NCBI GenBank assembly: GCA_934154785.1
Contig: CAKPGL010000002.1
Coordinates: 1-64,000, forward strand
DNA from: an uncultured Bacilli bacterium
GTDB taxonomy: Bacteria > Bacillota_I > Bacilli_A > RF39 > UBA660
Direction: 5' to 3'
Length of the DNA: 64,000 bases
The translations under genes were made by a program, and so were the position numbers. Shown here piece by piece: positions 8,829-16,934 of this stretch (positions are counted from its first letter, which is position 1; every line of letters begins with the position of its first letter). The notes beneath the pieces are model-generated. The model saw only the letters and a program-made list of their open reading frames with translations. It was not told the origin of the DNA and did no database searches.

Positions 8829-8858
8829 AAAACAGATAGAGGAAATCTATCTGTTTTT
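8829..8858. terminator. Bidirectional terminator
   Basis: AAAACAGATAGA pairs perfectly with TCTATCTGTTTT around GGAAA, between the convergent deacetylase and regulator genes. Confidence 0.85.
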
Positions 8859-9296
8859 AGTGTCTTTCTTACCATATAACCAATCTAATGATACTTTATA
8901 TCTTTTACATAATTCTATAGCGAATGCTGTTAAAAGTAAAGTGTTACCTTGTTCATAAGAAAATATAGTAGATGGTGTTGTATTTAAAATATCTGCTAAT
9001 TTCTTTAAAGTTAAATTATTACTTTCACGTAATTCTTTTAATCTTTTCCCAACAACTTTTTTATTTATATTACATCTTTTATTATTAGGATAATTCTTTT
9101 CTTTAGATAAATTAAATAAATAATCTAAACTTACATTAAAGTGGTCTGCAATAGCGTTAGCTTTATTAATATTAGGAATTTCTTTTTCATTTTCCCAGTT
9201 ACTAATACTAACTCTGTTACCACCAATGATATTTGCAAGTTCTTGTTGCGTTAACTCATTATCTTGTCTAATATCTGCTATTTTACTAAAATACAT
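8847..9296 (-). CDS. Regulator with two tandem XRE helix-turn-helix domains
   Basis: 149 aa made almost entirely of two HTH_3/XRE domains. The first (residues about 5-62) contains LTQQELANIIGGNRVSISNWE; the second (about 83-145) contains LTLKKLADILNTTPSTIFSYE. Each ends in a VSLDYL/VSLDWL motif, so the protein looks like an internal duplication. No ligand or protease domain is seen. It is divergent from a candidate small RNA whose promoter lies 75 bp away, and the shared intergenic region is the natural place for its operator. An inverted repeat (ATCTTC … GAAGAA) lies just upstream of its start. Ribosome-binding site: AGGTGAT. Confidence 0.88.
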   Translation of the reverse strand: MYFSKIADIRQDNELTQQELANIIGGNRVSISNWENEKEIPNINKANAIADHFNVSLDYLFNLSKEKNYPNNKRCNINKKVVGKRLKELRESNNLTLKKLADILNTTPSTIFSYEQGNTLLLTAFAIELCKRYKVSLDWLYGKKDTKNR

Positions 9297-9369
9297 ACTA
9301 TCACCTAATTAAAATCTTCTCATTTTTGAAGAAATTATTCAGATTTAGTAGGAAAATACGAATAAAATG

Positions 9370-9378
9370 TGATATAAT
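9370..9378 (+). promoter_or_regulatory. Extended -10 promoter of candidate small RNA
   Basis: TG-A-TATAAT with the hexamer at 9373-9378. No ORF with a ribosome-binding site follows, but a structured segment ending in a strong terminator does. Confidence 0.6.
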
Positions 9379-9384
9379 GTAGTT

Positions 9385-9520
9385 AGTAAGTGAAAGAACT
9401 ATCTTTTACTTACTGTATTAGAAGAATAATAATCAGTATAACCGTAATCCAAAACCACTGAAAAAAATACAGATTAACTTTATTCTTTTAATCAGGGGGC
9501 AGACATTGTCTGTCTTTTTA
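9385..9520 (+). ncRNA. Candidate small RNA, about 136 nt, family unknown
   Basis: It lies between a clear extended -10 promoter and a strong terminator and has no usable ORF. Predicted parts are: a 12-bp hairpin at 9386-9413 (one G·U, ACTA loop); a second domain closed by AAGAATAA (9422-9429) with TTATTCTT (9480-9487), containing ATC/GAT and CAGT/ACTG pairs; and a terminator at 9498-9520 (GGCAGAC/GTCTGTC then T5). The layout does not match 6S, tmRNA, SRP or RNase P RNA. Structure was read by eye, not computed. It starts about 90 bp from the divergent double-HTH regulator gene. Confidence 0.5.
9498..9520 (+). terminator. Terminator of the candidate small RNA
   Basis: GGCAGAC pairs with GTCTGTC (one G·U) around ATT, followed by TTTTT. 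Confidence 0.8.
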
Positions 9521-9542
9521 TGTAATTATATGTAAATTTTTC

Positions 9543-9571
9543 TTGCTAATTTATAAAAATTATTTTATAAT
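9543..9571 (+). promoter_or_regulatory. Promoter of the poly-G leader RNA
   Basis: TTGCTA (9543-9548), 17-bp spacer, TATAAT (9566-9571), predicting a start near 9578. Confidence 0.65.
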
Positions 9572-9600
9572 TGTATTGTAGTATGAGAGGCTGAAGAAGT

Positions 9601-9696
9601 ATGAATAATGATGTAATATTTACAACTAGTTTACCGGGGGGGGGGGTATTAAGTAATACTTCTCTAGATTTAATATATATAAAAGCACAAAGATGA
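9601..9696 (+). CDS. Possible 31-aa leader peptide crossing a G11 tract
   Basis: ATG at 9601 with GAGAGG 10 nt upstream. The peptide reads MNNDVIFTTSLPGGGV then 15 more residues, and ends at TGA 9694-9696. The Gly run is coded by the G tract. Nothing about the peptide suggests a mature function. Its interest is where it stops: just past the 5' arm of the terminator (9681-9691). With one G fewer it would stop at about 9651, with one more at about 9656, both upstream of that arm. Translation is unproven. Confidence 0.35.
   Translation: MNNDVIFTTSLPGGGVLSNTSLDLIYIKAQR
9636..9646 (+). repeat. 11-G homopolymer
   Basis: Eleven consecutive G in sequence that is otherwise strongly AT-rich. I saw no other G run of this length in the window. 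Such tracts are classic slippage sites. Confidence 0.95.
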
Positions 9697-9731
9697 TTAG
9701 AAGTAATTCTAATTTGTTTTTGTGCTTTTTT
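9681..9731 (+). terminator. Terminator upstream of the lipoprotein gene
   Basis: The outer stem pairs AAAAGCACAAA (9681-9691) with TTTGTGCTTTT (9719-9729). An inner stem pairs ATTAGAA with TTCTAAT around GTAA. A T run follows. Confidence 0.8.
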
Positions 9732-9809
9732 GTATTACCTCAGTCTCAAAAAAGGAAGTGATAAAAAAGTAAAAACTATAATTTACAAATTAAATAGAAG
9801 GAGAAAAGT

Positions 9810-11000
9810 ATGAAAAAAGTATTATATTTAATGCTTACAGTATTTTGTGTTGTATGCTTGTCTGGTTGTGGTAAGAAATATACTGTATCATTTGATACTG
9901 ATGGTGGAACTAAAGTAGAAGAAATAAAAGTAAAGAAAAACGCTACGATAGAAGTTTTACCAACTACAACAAAAGATGGTTATACATTTATTGAATGGCA
10001 ATTAAATGGAAAAACATTTGATAAAAGTACTAAGATAACAAGTGATATAACATTAAAAGCTAGTTGGCAAAAGAATGCAGAACCAACTGTAGAAGTAAAG
10101 AAATATAAAGTAACATTTAATACAGATGGTGGAAGTAAAATAGAAAGTGTTGAAGTTGAAGAAAATAAGACATTAGAAAAACCAGAAAATCCAACAAAAA
10201 AAGGATATACTTTTGATAAATGGATGTTAAATAATAAAGAATATGACTTTGATACGAAAGTAACAAAAGATATTACTTTAAAAGCAACATGGAAAAGAGA
10301 AGAAACAAAACCAGCTGAAGAAGTAAAATATACAGTAAAATTTGATTCAAATGGTGGAAGTAATGTTGCTAGTCAAACAGTAGTAAAAGGAAATAAAGTA
10401 ACTAAGCCTGCTAATCCAACAAGAAGTGGCTATACTTTTGAAGGATGGACTTTAGATGGCAAAGTATATAACTTTAATTCTACTGTTATTAAAAATATTA
10501 CTTTAAAAGCAACATGGAAAAAAATAGAAGAAACAAAGCCAGCTGAAGAAGTAAAATATACAGTAAAATTTGATTCAAATGGTGGAAGTAGTGTTGCAAA
10601 TCAAACAATAGTAAAAGGAAATAAAGTAACTAAACCTGCTGATCCAACAAGAAGTGGCTATACTTTTGTTGGTTGGACATTAAATGGTAGTAGTTATGAC
10701 TTTAATACTCCAATAAATGGAGATATAACATTAAAGGCTAATTGGAAAGAAGTAGTAGTTGCTAAAACATATACCGCTACTATAGAAACAGTAGATCCTT
10801 ATTCACCAGATAGATATATAACAATAAAGGAAAATGGTGTTGCTATAAAAATAGCTAAATTAATGTATACAGATAATGTAGAAATAATTTGTGCAATAAA
10901 TGGTACAAAAATAAGTGTAGCATATGCCGATATAAATGGTGAATCATCATTTAAAGTACAATTATTAGATGGTAGTATAGTAACTGCTAAAGTAGGATAA
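9810..11000 (+). CDS. Surface lipoprotein with four InlB B-repeats
   Basis: 396 aa. The signal peptide ends in a lipobox (LSGCGKK, Cys about residue 20), so the protein is lipid-anchored. Four tandem Listeria–Bacteroides (InlB_B/Flg_new) repeats of about 65-75 aa follow, each of the form FxxxGG…P…GYTFxxW…TLKAxW. A unique domain of about 75 aa ends the protein. Repeats three and four are nearly identical at DNA level, so copy number may change by recombination. Such beta-grasp repeats occur in adhesins and surface proteins. AGAAGGAG precedes the ATG. A terminator-bearing leader lies just upstream, and the next secreted-protein gene follows after 10 bp. Confidence 0.85.
   Translation: MKKVLYLMLTVFCVVCLSGCGKKYTVSFDTDGGTKVEEIKVKKNATIEVLPTTTKDGYTFIEWQLNGKTFDKSTKITSDITLKASWQKNAEPTVEVKKYKVTFNTDGGSKIESVEVEENKTLEKPENPTKKGYTFDKWMLNNKEYDFDTKVTKDITLKATWKREETKPAEEVKYTVKFDSNGGSNVASQTVVKGNKVTKPANPTRSGYTFEGWTLDGKVYNFNSTVIKNITLKATWKKIEETKPAEEVKYTVKFDSNGGSSVANQTIVKGNKVTKPADPTRSGYTFVGWTLNGSSYDFNTPINGDITLKANWKEVVVAKTYTATIETVDPYSPDRYITIKENGVAIKIAKLMYTDNVEIICAINGTKISVAYADINGESSFKVQLLDGSIVTAKVG
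10295..10700 (+). repeat. Near-identical tandem DNA repeat in the lipoprotein gene
   Basis: Two units of about 230 bp (starting near 10295 and 10527) share long stretches, for example AGCTGAAGAAGTAAAATATA continuing into the AAATTTGATTCAAATGGTGG block, with only scattered differences. This suggests recent duplication or gene conversion. Confidence 0.8.
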
Positions 11001-11010
11001 GGAGGTAAGC

Positions 11011-13506
11011 ATGAAAAAGAAAATAATAAGTTTATTATTAGTATTAAGTGCTTTTTTAATTACTAGTGGAGTAAGTGCTAAAGAGATGTCAAAAGATGAT
11101 ATAAAACCTGGAACTTATATGATAGGAACACATCTTTTTACAAGAGTTACCGCTGGTGAATATGATGGTACATTAACTGTCAGATATATAATGTTAGCAG
11201 CAAGGACAATAAATAGTGCAAATATAGATGACATGATTATTTATTTAAAAAACTCACGTGGTAAATGGGTAAATGCTGTTACAAATGAAGAGGTAACAGT
11301 ACCAAATAAAGTAGATATTTATTATGAGAATTCAGTAGAAGAGTTTTTACCTAAAACAGAAATAGATTCTGGTTTAGATATTACATCGGCTCAATGGTTA
11401 TTTTATCCATTATTTGATGAAAGAACAGTTGCAGAAACAACAAGTGGAAATATAAAAGAGTATCAATTTGAACTTTATGAAAAAACAGGTTCTGATTATA
11501 CTTTTATTAATTCTCGCACTGTTAATCCTAGAGTTGGTGCTCCAGTGTATGTTTCTGCAACTAATGAAGTAAAAACATACGTTGGTAGATTAGCAATCAC
11601 AAATTCAAAAGGTGAAAAAATATATAGTGATTATTCAAACGAAGTAACAGTAGATACAAAAAATGAATTAGCTGTTCCAAACATGATAAGTGAATTGAAT
11701 ATCCAATACGATAGTTCCAGAGCTGATTGGTTTTTCAATATGTATTTGGATGAAGAATTTAAAAATAAATATCCAAGTGATACTAGATACAATTTTGAAT
11801 TATCTGAGAAAACAAGTTCAGGATATGTTTATGTAGATGATGCTTTTACTGAAGGAATGAGGGGAAAAGATGCGAGTGCTGATATTTCAAATGAAACTAA
11901 GACTTATGTAGCAAGATTATACATTAAAAATTCAGAAGGTGGAAAAATCTACAGCAATTATTCAGAGGAATTAACATTAAGCCTTAAGGATTCTATTCCA
12001 ACACCAGAAATTTTCTATGAGTGTGATATGAGTGGTTGTTCAGTAAATGTGGCCGATTTTTACTTTAGAACATCTTGTAATAACTCTAGTTCTTGTTCAT
12101 CTACTGTTGCTGACAAACTTATAGGTAATTACTATTATAATGTTTATGAAAAAAATGGTAATAAGATAGATAATGGATATGCTTTGGGTGCTAGAGGGAA
12201 AACTGCAAGTATTACAGATATTTCAAATGAAGAAAAAACGTATGTAGCTAAGTTATATCTTACAAATTCAAAAGGCGAAGAAGTAGTTAGTAAAGAATCA
12301 AATGAAATAACAATATCTGCTAAAGATATTTTAGGAAAACCAGAATTGAAATATGGCTGTACTGGTGCATCTTGTTCAATTTGGATTAATTACAATACGG
12401 AACTTGCTAATGAAGTAAACTATGTAGTTTATGAAAAAACAAATGAAAGTTATACAGAAGTAGGTACTGCTATTTCAAATGGTGGAGAAGCAGGTACTGC
12501 AGTAAGTATAACACTTACAAATGAACCAAAAACATATGTTACAAGATTTTACATAACAAATTCTGCTGGTGAGAAATTATACAGTGATTATTCAGATGAA
12601 GTAATAATCAACGCTAAAGATATTCTAGGAAAACCAGTGTTAGAATATAGTTATGAAGCATCTGAAGGAAAGTTAAATTTTAATCTTAAATCTGATTCAA
12701 AATATTTAACCTCACCAGAAAATGCATTTGATTATAGTGTTGAATTATATGAAGAAAATGGAGAAAGTTTTGATTTAATCAAAACAGAAAAATATAACAC
12801 TTCTACTGGTGGCTCTACTATGTCTATAACTGTTCCAAGTGATGTAAAAACATACAAGGCAAGATTATATATTAAAAACTCAAATAGTGAAAAAATTTAT
12901 AGTGATTACTCTAATCTAATATTTATTGATCCAAATGGTATTATTCAATTAGAGGAAGTTGCAGTGGTAGGATATGAAGAAGAAAATAAACAAAAAGTAA
13001 CTTATAAATTTAAAGATGATATATATACAAAATACACTAATATAGAAGTGTTATATATGTATGAAGGAAAAACAGATTGGGAATTATATTCTGATACTAT
13101 AACTGCTTCTGAAGAATTTGAGATAGAACAAACATTTGGTCAGATACCTGAAAGAATTAGTGTAAGATTATATAAAGAAGTGGATGGTCAGAGAGTGTAT
13201 ACTAGTGGATACACCATATCTTATGATTCGGATACACCACTATTAACAGGTAGTGGTGTGGCTGTTGAACCAGAAACTAACAAACGTATAGCGTCTTATA
13301 TGTTTAAAAATGATATATATACAAAATACACTAATATAGAAGTATCGTATATGTATGCAGATTGGGAATTATACTCTGATACAATAGAAGCTAATAAGGT
13401 ATTTAGTATAAAATATGATGATACTCAAACACCTTCAAAAATAAAGGTTAGACTATACAAAATAGAAAATGGTCAAAGAGTCTATAGTAAAGATACAATT
13501 TTATAA
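11011..13506 (+). CDS. Large secreted repeat protein, unknown function
   Basis: 831 aa. A Sec signal peptide ends near SGVSA (about residue 23). Then come about five related modules of about 100 aa, each with a …YEKxG… strand and a closing TYVAKLYxxNSxGEKIYSxYS motif, suggesting fibronectin-like or similar beta-sandwich units. The C-terminus holds two copies of a shorter unit with DIYTKYTNIEV and WELYSDTI. One module contains paired Cys (CDMSGCS, CNNSSSCSS). There is no LPXTG or other anchor, so it is secreted or held by a partner. GGAGG precedes the ATG; only 10 bp separate it from the lipoprotein gene, so the two form an operon. Confidence 0.8.
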   Translation: MKKKIISLLLVLSAFLITSGVSAKEMSKDDIKPGTYMIGTHLFTRVTAGEYDGTLTVRYIMLAARTINSANIDDMIIYLKNSRGKWVNAVTNEEVTVPNKVDIYYENSVEEFLPKTEIDSGLDITSAQWLFYPLFDERTVAETTSGNIKEYQFELYEKTGSDYTFINSRTVNPRVGAPVYVSATNEVKTYVGRLAITNSKGEKIYSDYSNEVTVDTKNELAVPNMISELNIQYDSSRADWFFNMYLDEEFKNKYPSDTRYNFELSEKTSSGYVYVDDAFTEGMRGKDASADISNETKTYVARLYIKNSEGGKIYSNYSEELTLSLKDSIPTPEIFYECDMSGCSVNVADFYFRTSCNNSSSCSSTVADKLIGNYYYNVYEKNGNKIDNGYALGARGKTASITDISNEEKTYVAKLYLTNSKGEEVVSKESNEITISAKDILGKPELKYGCTGASCSIWINYNTELANEVNYVVYEKTNESYTEVGTAISNGGEAGTAVSITLTNEPKTYVTRFYITNSAGEKLYSDYSDEVIINAKDILGKPVLEYSYEASEGKLNFNLKSDSKYLTSPENAFDYSVELYEENGESFDLIKTEKYNTSTGGSTMSITVPSDVKTYKARLYIKNSNSEKIYSDYSNLIFIDPNGIIQLEEVAVVGYEEENKQKVTYKFKDDIYTKYTNIEVLYMYEGKTDWELYSDTITASEEFEIEQTFGQIPERISVRLYKEVDGQRVYTSGYTISYDSDTPLLTGSGVAVEPETNKRIASYMFKNDIYTKYTNIEVSYMYADWELYSDTIEANKVFSIKYDDTQTPSKIKVRLYKIENGQRVYSKDTIL

Positions 13507-13511
13507 TAAAA

Positions 13512-13536
13512 GGAGGCACAATTTGTGCTTCTTTTT
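13512..13536 (+). terminator. Terminator of the surface-protein operon
   Basis: GAGGCACAA pairs with TTGTGCTTC, followed by T5. The TATAAT of the next gene follows at 13539. Confidence 0.8.
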
Positions 13537-13560
13537 GGTATAATAAATACGGTGATTAAT

Positions 13561-14856
13561 ATGAATGAAATTAAATGTCCAAACTGTGGAACTGTTTTTC
13601 AAATAAATGAAACAGATTATGAATCTATAGTTAAACAAATTAGAGATAAAGAATTTGAAAAAGAAATAACTTCTAGAGAGATGCAATATAAAATAGATAA
13701 AGAAAACGCTATTAAAATAGCGGAATCTAATATTGAAAAGAAATTAACTGAAGAATTAAATCAAAAAATAATAGAGATTAATGAGTTACAAAGTACTTTA
13801 AAAATAAAAGAAGAACAAACTAAGAATAAAGTAGAAAATATATATAAAGATGAAATAAATAAAAAAGATTTAGAAATAAGTGAATTAAAAAATAAGATTA
13901 AACTACAAGAAAGTAAAAGTTCTTTAGATATAAATAACGCTATTAGTGAAAAGTCAAAAGAAATAATTAATCTAAATAACAAATTAGAAATATCTAAAAG
14001 TGAATATTTGTTAAAAGAAAAAACTTTAAAAGATAGTTACGAAGAAAAGTTAAAAAGTAAAGATGAACAAATTGCGTATTATAAAGATTTTAAAGCTAAA
14101 CAATCTACTAAAATGATTGGTGAGTCATTAGAACAACATTGCAATAATGAATTTAATAAACTTAGACCATTATTTAAAAATTCTTATTTTGAAAAAGATA
14201 ATGATATTAAAACTGGTTCTAAAGGAGATTTTATCTTTAGAGATTATGATGATGAGGGAACTGAAATAGTTTCTATTATGTTTGAAATGAAAAATGAAGC
14301 TGATCTAACTGCTACTAAACATAAGAATGAAGATTTCTTAAAGGAATTAGATAAGGATCGTAAAGAGAAAAATTGTGAATATGCTGTACTTGTATCCTTG
14401 TTAGAAATAGATAATGAATACTATAATACTGGTATTGTCGATATGTCGTATAAATATGATAAAATGTATGTAATTAGACCACAATTCTTTATTCCACTTA
14501 TTACGTTAATTAGAAGCCTTGCTAATAAAACATTAGAGTATAAAAAGGAATTAGAAATAATTCAAAATCAAAATATTGATATTTCACATTTTGAAGAAAA
14601 TATGAATGCTTTTAAAGAAGGCTTTAGTAGAAATTATCGTTTAGCTAATGAAAAGTTTAAAAAAGCTATTGAAGAGATAGATAAAACAATTGATCACTTA
14701 CAAAAAACTAAAGATGCTCTTATATCCAGTGATAACAATTTAAGACTTGCTAATAATAAAGCAGAAGAACTTACAATAAAAAAATTAACTCGTAATAGTG
14801 AGACTGTGGCTAAAATGTTTGAAGAATTAAAAGAGAAAGAAGAAGCACCTATTTAG
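13561..14856 (+). CDS. DUF2130 coiled-coil protein with zinc finger
   Basis: 431 aa. It has an N-terminal CPNCGTVF half zinc ribbon, a long charged coiled coil (about residues 25-175), then the DUF2130 core with GSKGDFIF, FEMKNEAD and KDRKEKNCEYAVLVSLLE, and a C-terminal coiled coil. The core resembles RmuC/PD-(D/E)xK nuclease folds: GxDF and ExK-like residues are present in DFIFRD…FEMK. A DNA-related function is therefore plausible but unproven. The ATG at 13561 follows GGTGAT placed right at the predicted transcript start; the longer ORF upstream has no ribosome-binding site. It is a single gene between terminators. Confidence 0.82.
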   Translation: MNEIKCPNCGTVFQINETDYESIVKQIRDKEFEKEITSREMQYKIDKENAIKIAESNIEKKLTEELNQKIIEINELQSTLKIKEEQTKNKVENIYKDEINKKDLEISELKNKIKLQESKSSLDINNAISEKSKEIINLNNKLEISKSEYLLKEKTLKDSYEEKLKSKDEQIAYYKDFKAKQSTKMIGESLEQHCNNEFNKLRPLFKNSYFEKDNDIKTGSKGDFIFRDYDDEGTEIVSIMFEMKNEADLTATKHKNEDFLKELDKDRKEKNCEYAVLVSLLEIDNEYYNTGIVDMSYKYDKMYVIRPQFFIPLITLIRSLANKTLEYKKELEIIQNQNIDISHFEENMNAFKEGFSRNYRLANEKFKKAIEEIDKTIDHLQKTKDALISSDNNLRLANNKAEELTIKKLTRNSETVAKMFEELKEKEEAPI

Positions 14857-14868
14857 GTGTTTTTTTTA
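14844..14868 (+). terminator. Terminator overlapping the DUF2130 stop codon
   Basis: AGCACCT and AGGTGTT pair around ATTT, with the TAG stop in the loop and arm; T8 follows. Confidence 0.8.
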
Positions 14869-14893
14869 AGTATTTAATGGAATTAGTGTCAAT

Positions 14894-14922
14894 TTGACAG
14901 ATATTAGAAATAGTGATATTAT
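14894..14922 (+). promoter_or_regulatory. SigA-type promoter
   Basis: TTGACA (14894-14899), 17-bp spacer, TATTAT (14917-14922), then a leader with a GGGGGA ribosome-binding site. Confidence 0.85.
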
Positions 14923-14947
14923 AACGGGCAAATGAAGGGGGATTAAT

Positions 14948-15859
14948 ATGATTACATTAAAAGAATTACAGTATGTTGATGCTTGGGCATCAAAAACACC
15001 TATGCCAGGTATTGAATATAGTAGAGAGGTTATGAAAGAAATAGAAAACTGTTATAATACTTATAATAGCTTATATAAAGATAAAGAATATAACATTATT
15101 TTTAGTAATGGTGAAGAAATAAGTTTTGCTATTTTAACTAAAAACTTATGCCATATGCTAGGAATTGACTATAAAAATATAAAAGGAGATTATTTTGCTA
15201 ATTATAGAAGAAATGTACTAGGTACTTCTTCAGAAAATTTAGCAAGTTATGAGTTACTAGAGTTACTAATAGAAAATTCAGAAAAAGTAATTGAACATGA
15301 TAATAATATTTTAAATCGTGATAAAGCAATTAATTATTATAAATCTGGTATAAAATGTCAAATATTTAGGAGGTTAAGTAATTTTGATAAATTTAATTTT
15401 GGAGCTATTAACTATAATCCAGGCGATGATAAACATGATTATTCTAAAGAGAAAGTCTTCTTTGTAGCAAGTAATGAGCCAGTATGTCCTTATTTTATGA
15501 TGGGTATCCGTTCAAATACTGCGGTTAAAGATTTAGAAGATGAAGAAAATATTGACAAATTAGGTACTAATGAAGATAGTGGTAATCAATACTTTGTAAC
15601 AACTTTATTTGCACCATCTAATCCAAAAGAAAAGTTTGAAAATCAGGAAGTAATTATACCAACACAATTGTTAGTTTCTGATAATAATGAATTAAAGAGA
15701 ATGAATGCTACACCAGAAGAAAAAATTCAATTATTAACTATGTATAAGAGTATCATTAATGAATATAATATTCCTAATAGAATTAATATTTATGGTGATT
15801 ATGAAACAATGTTAAATGATTTAAGTAGTAGCAAAGAAAAATCTAAAATATTAAAATAG
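14948..15859 (+). CDS. Unknown 303-aa protein, possibly PBECR4-like
   Basis: Soluble, with no signal peptide. The first half has a segment YNIIFSNGEEISFAILTKNL followed by CHMLGID, which recalls the start of phage-associated Barnase/EndoU/colicin-like nuclease domains (PBECR4 type). The second half has FFVASNEPVCPYFMMGI and YFVTTLFAPS strands, which could be the rest of such a fold. I hold this only as a weak resemblance; no catalytic residues can be assigned. It is a single-gene unit with a strong TTGACA promoter and terminator. No immunity or toxin partner is adjacent. Confidence 0.6.
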   Translation: MITLKELQYVDAWASKTPMPGIEYSREVMKEIENCYNTYNSLYKDKEYNIIFSNGEEISFAILTKNLCHMLGIDYKNIKGDYFANYRRNVLGTSSENLASYELLELLIENSEKVIEHDNNILNRDKAINYYKSGIKCQIFRRLSNFDKFNFGAINYNPGDDKHDYSKEKVFFVASNEPVCPYFMMGIRSNTAVKDLEDEENIDKLGTNEDSGNQYFVTTLFAPSNPKEKFENQEVIIPTQLLVSDNNELKRMNATPEEKIQLLTMYKSIINEYNIPNRINIYGDYETMLNDLSSSKEKSKILK

Positions 15860-15882
15860 AGCGTTCATACGTTCTTTTTTTG
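15858..15882 (+). terminator. Terminator overlapping a stop codon
   Basis: AGAGCGT pairs with ACGTTCT around TCAT, then a T run. Confidence 0.8.
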
Positions 15883-15975
15883 CGAAATGGAAAAAATCTA
15901 TTTCAATTTTTTTAATAGTGTGATAAAATTGAAATAGTAGAGTGGATAAATTACGGCTATAATAGGAGGATAATT

Positions 15976-16398
15976 ATGGGATTTAATTTAAAAAAATGGT
16001 TAAAAGAGGATCAAACTGATAATTTTGCTACTGAAGGAACTGATGTAAGTGATAGTTATTATACATTAAAACCAGAGGAAGCATTACTTGAAAATGATGG
16101 TAATAGTAAGATGGTATTGTTAGAACCACGTGCTTATTCTGAATCACAACAAATAGTTGATTTCTTAAAATCTAGAAATGCGGTTGTAGTAAATTTAAAA
16201 CGTGTTACATCTGACCAAGCTAAAAGAATCGTTGATTTTTTGAGTGGAACTATTTACGCTATTGGTGGCGATATTCAAAAAATAGGTGGAGGTATTTTCC
16301 TTTGTACACCAAATAATATAAATATTCAGGGTAAAATAACTGACGAAAAAGAAGGAAAAGACATACATAATAATAATGATATTAACATAGAATGGTAA
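15976..16398 (+). CDS. sepF: Cell division protein SepF
   Basis: 140 aa, the normal size. It begins with an amphipathic membrane-binding helix (MGFNLKKWLKED), then a linker, then the SepF core with EPRAYSESQQIVDFL, AVVVNLKR and a GTIYAIGGDIQKIGGGIFLC stretch. SepF tethers FtsZ filaments to the membrane and organises the septum. GGAGG precedes the ATG. It lies just before divIVA and ileS, as in many Bacilli, though the usual ylmG and ylmH between them are missing. Confidence 0.96.
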   Translation: MGFNLKKWLKEDQTDNFATEGTDVSDSYYTLKPEEALLENDGNSKMVLLEPRAYSESQQIVDFLKSRNAVVVNLKRVTSDQAKRIVDFLSGTIYAIGGDIQKIGGGIFLCTPNNINIQGKITDEKEGKDIHNNNDINIEW

Positions 16399-16464
16399 AA
16401 AAGTATTGAAGATTTAGTTTTAGTGTGCTAAAATAGTTGTTATTAGCACCGAAGAGGTGAAGAT

Positions 16465-16923
16465 ATGGGAAAATTTACAATTAGACAAAACGGTTATGAT
16501 ATTAATGAAGTAAATAATTTCTTAGATCAAGTTATTAACCAAGTTGAAAGAATGGTTAAGGATATTAAGAAAAAAGATGAGTATATCAATTCTATTTCTA
16601 ATATTGAAGAAGAAAATAAGAAATTAAAAGAAAAGGTAGCGCAACATGAGCGCCTTGAGAGTACTTTAAATCGTGCTATAATCATGGCTGAGAAAACAAG
16701 TGAACAAATTAGAACTGCTGCTCAAAAAGAGAGTGAAATTATCATAACTGATGCTAAAAGAAATGCTAATCGTATTGTAAATGATGCCCTATTAAAGGCT
16801 GAAAAAACAGAAATGGAAGCAGATATGTTAAAACGTAATGTTACTATTTTTAAGAAGCGTTTGAGAGGTATTGTTGAAGCCCAATTAGAAGTAATTGATG
16901 ATATAGAAAAAATTGAAATGTAA
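16465..16923 (+). CDS. divIVA: DivIVA-domain protein
   Basis: 152 aa. The N-terminal DivIVA lipid-binding domain (FTIRQNGYDINEVNNFLDQV) leads into an extended coiled coil rich in Glu, Lys and Arg. It marks curved membrane at division sites and poles. A TTGAAG–17–TAAAAT promoter lies just after sepF, so it has its own transcription start. The ribosome-binding site is AGAGGTG. It is followed by the T-box leader of ileS, the standard arrangement in Firmicutes. Confidence 0.95.
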   Translation: MGKFTIRQNGYDINEVNNFLDQVINQVERMVKDIKKKDEYINSISNIEEENKKLKEKVAQHERLESTLNRAIIMAEKTSEQIRTAAQKESEIIITDAKRNANRIVNDALLKAEKTEMEADMLKRNVTIFKKRLRGIVEAQLEVIDDIEKIEM

Positions 16924-16934
16924 AACAAATGAAC

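Larger units (their letters stand above)
9578..9750 (+). promoter_or_regulatory. Structured leader RNA with poly-G tract and terminator, possible phase-variable attenuator
   Basis: Upstream of the surface lipoprotein gene. Three nested elements are visible. P1 pairs TGAGA-CTGA (9584-9594, GG bulged) with TCAGTCTCA (9740-9748). P2 pairs AGAAGTAT (9595-9602) with ATACTTCT (9656-9663), covering the start codon of a 31-codon ORF. P3 is a terminator hairpin (9681-9731). The ORF crosses an 11-G run and, only in the present frame, stops inside the terminator region. A transcription attenuator switched by G-tract length is my inference. A MITE-like or unknown structured RNA is the alternative. It matches no riboswitch class I know. 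Confidence 0.45.

Noticed and set aside
9636..9646. Poly-G run as a pure sequencing artefact
   Set aside because: It cannot be excluded, but the intact reading frame into the terminator and the surrounding complementary stems make it worth reporting; read-level data should decide.
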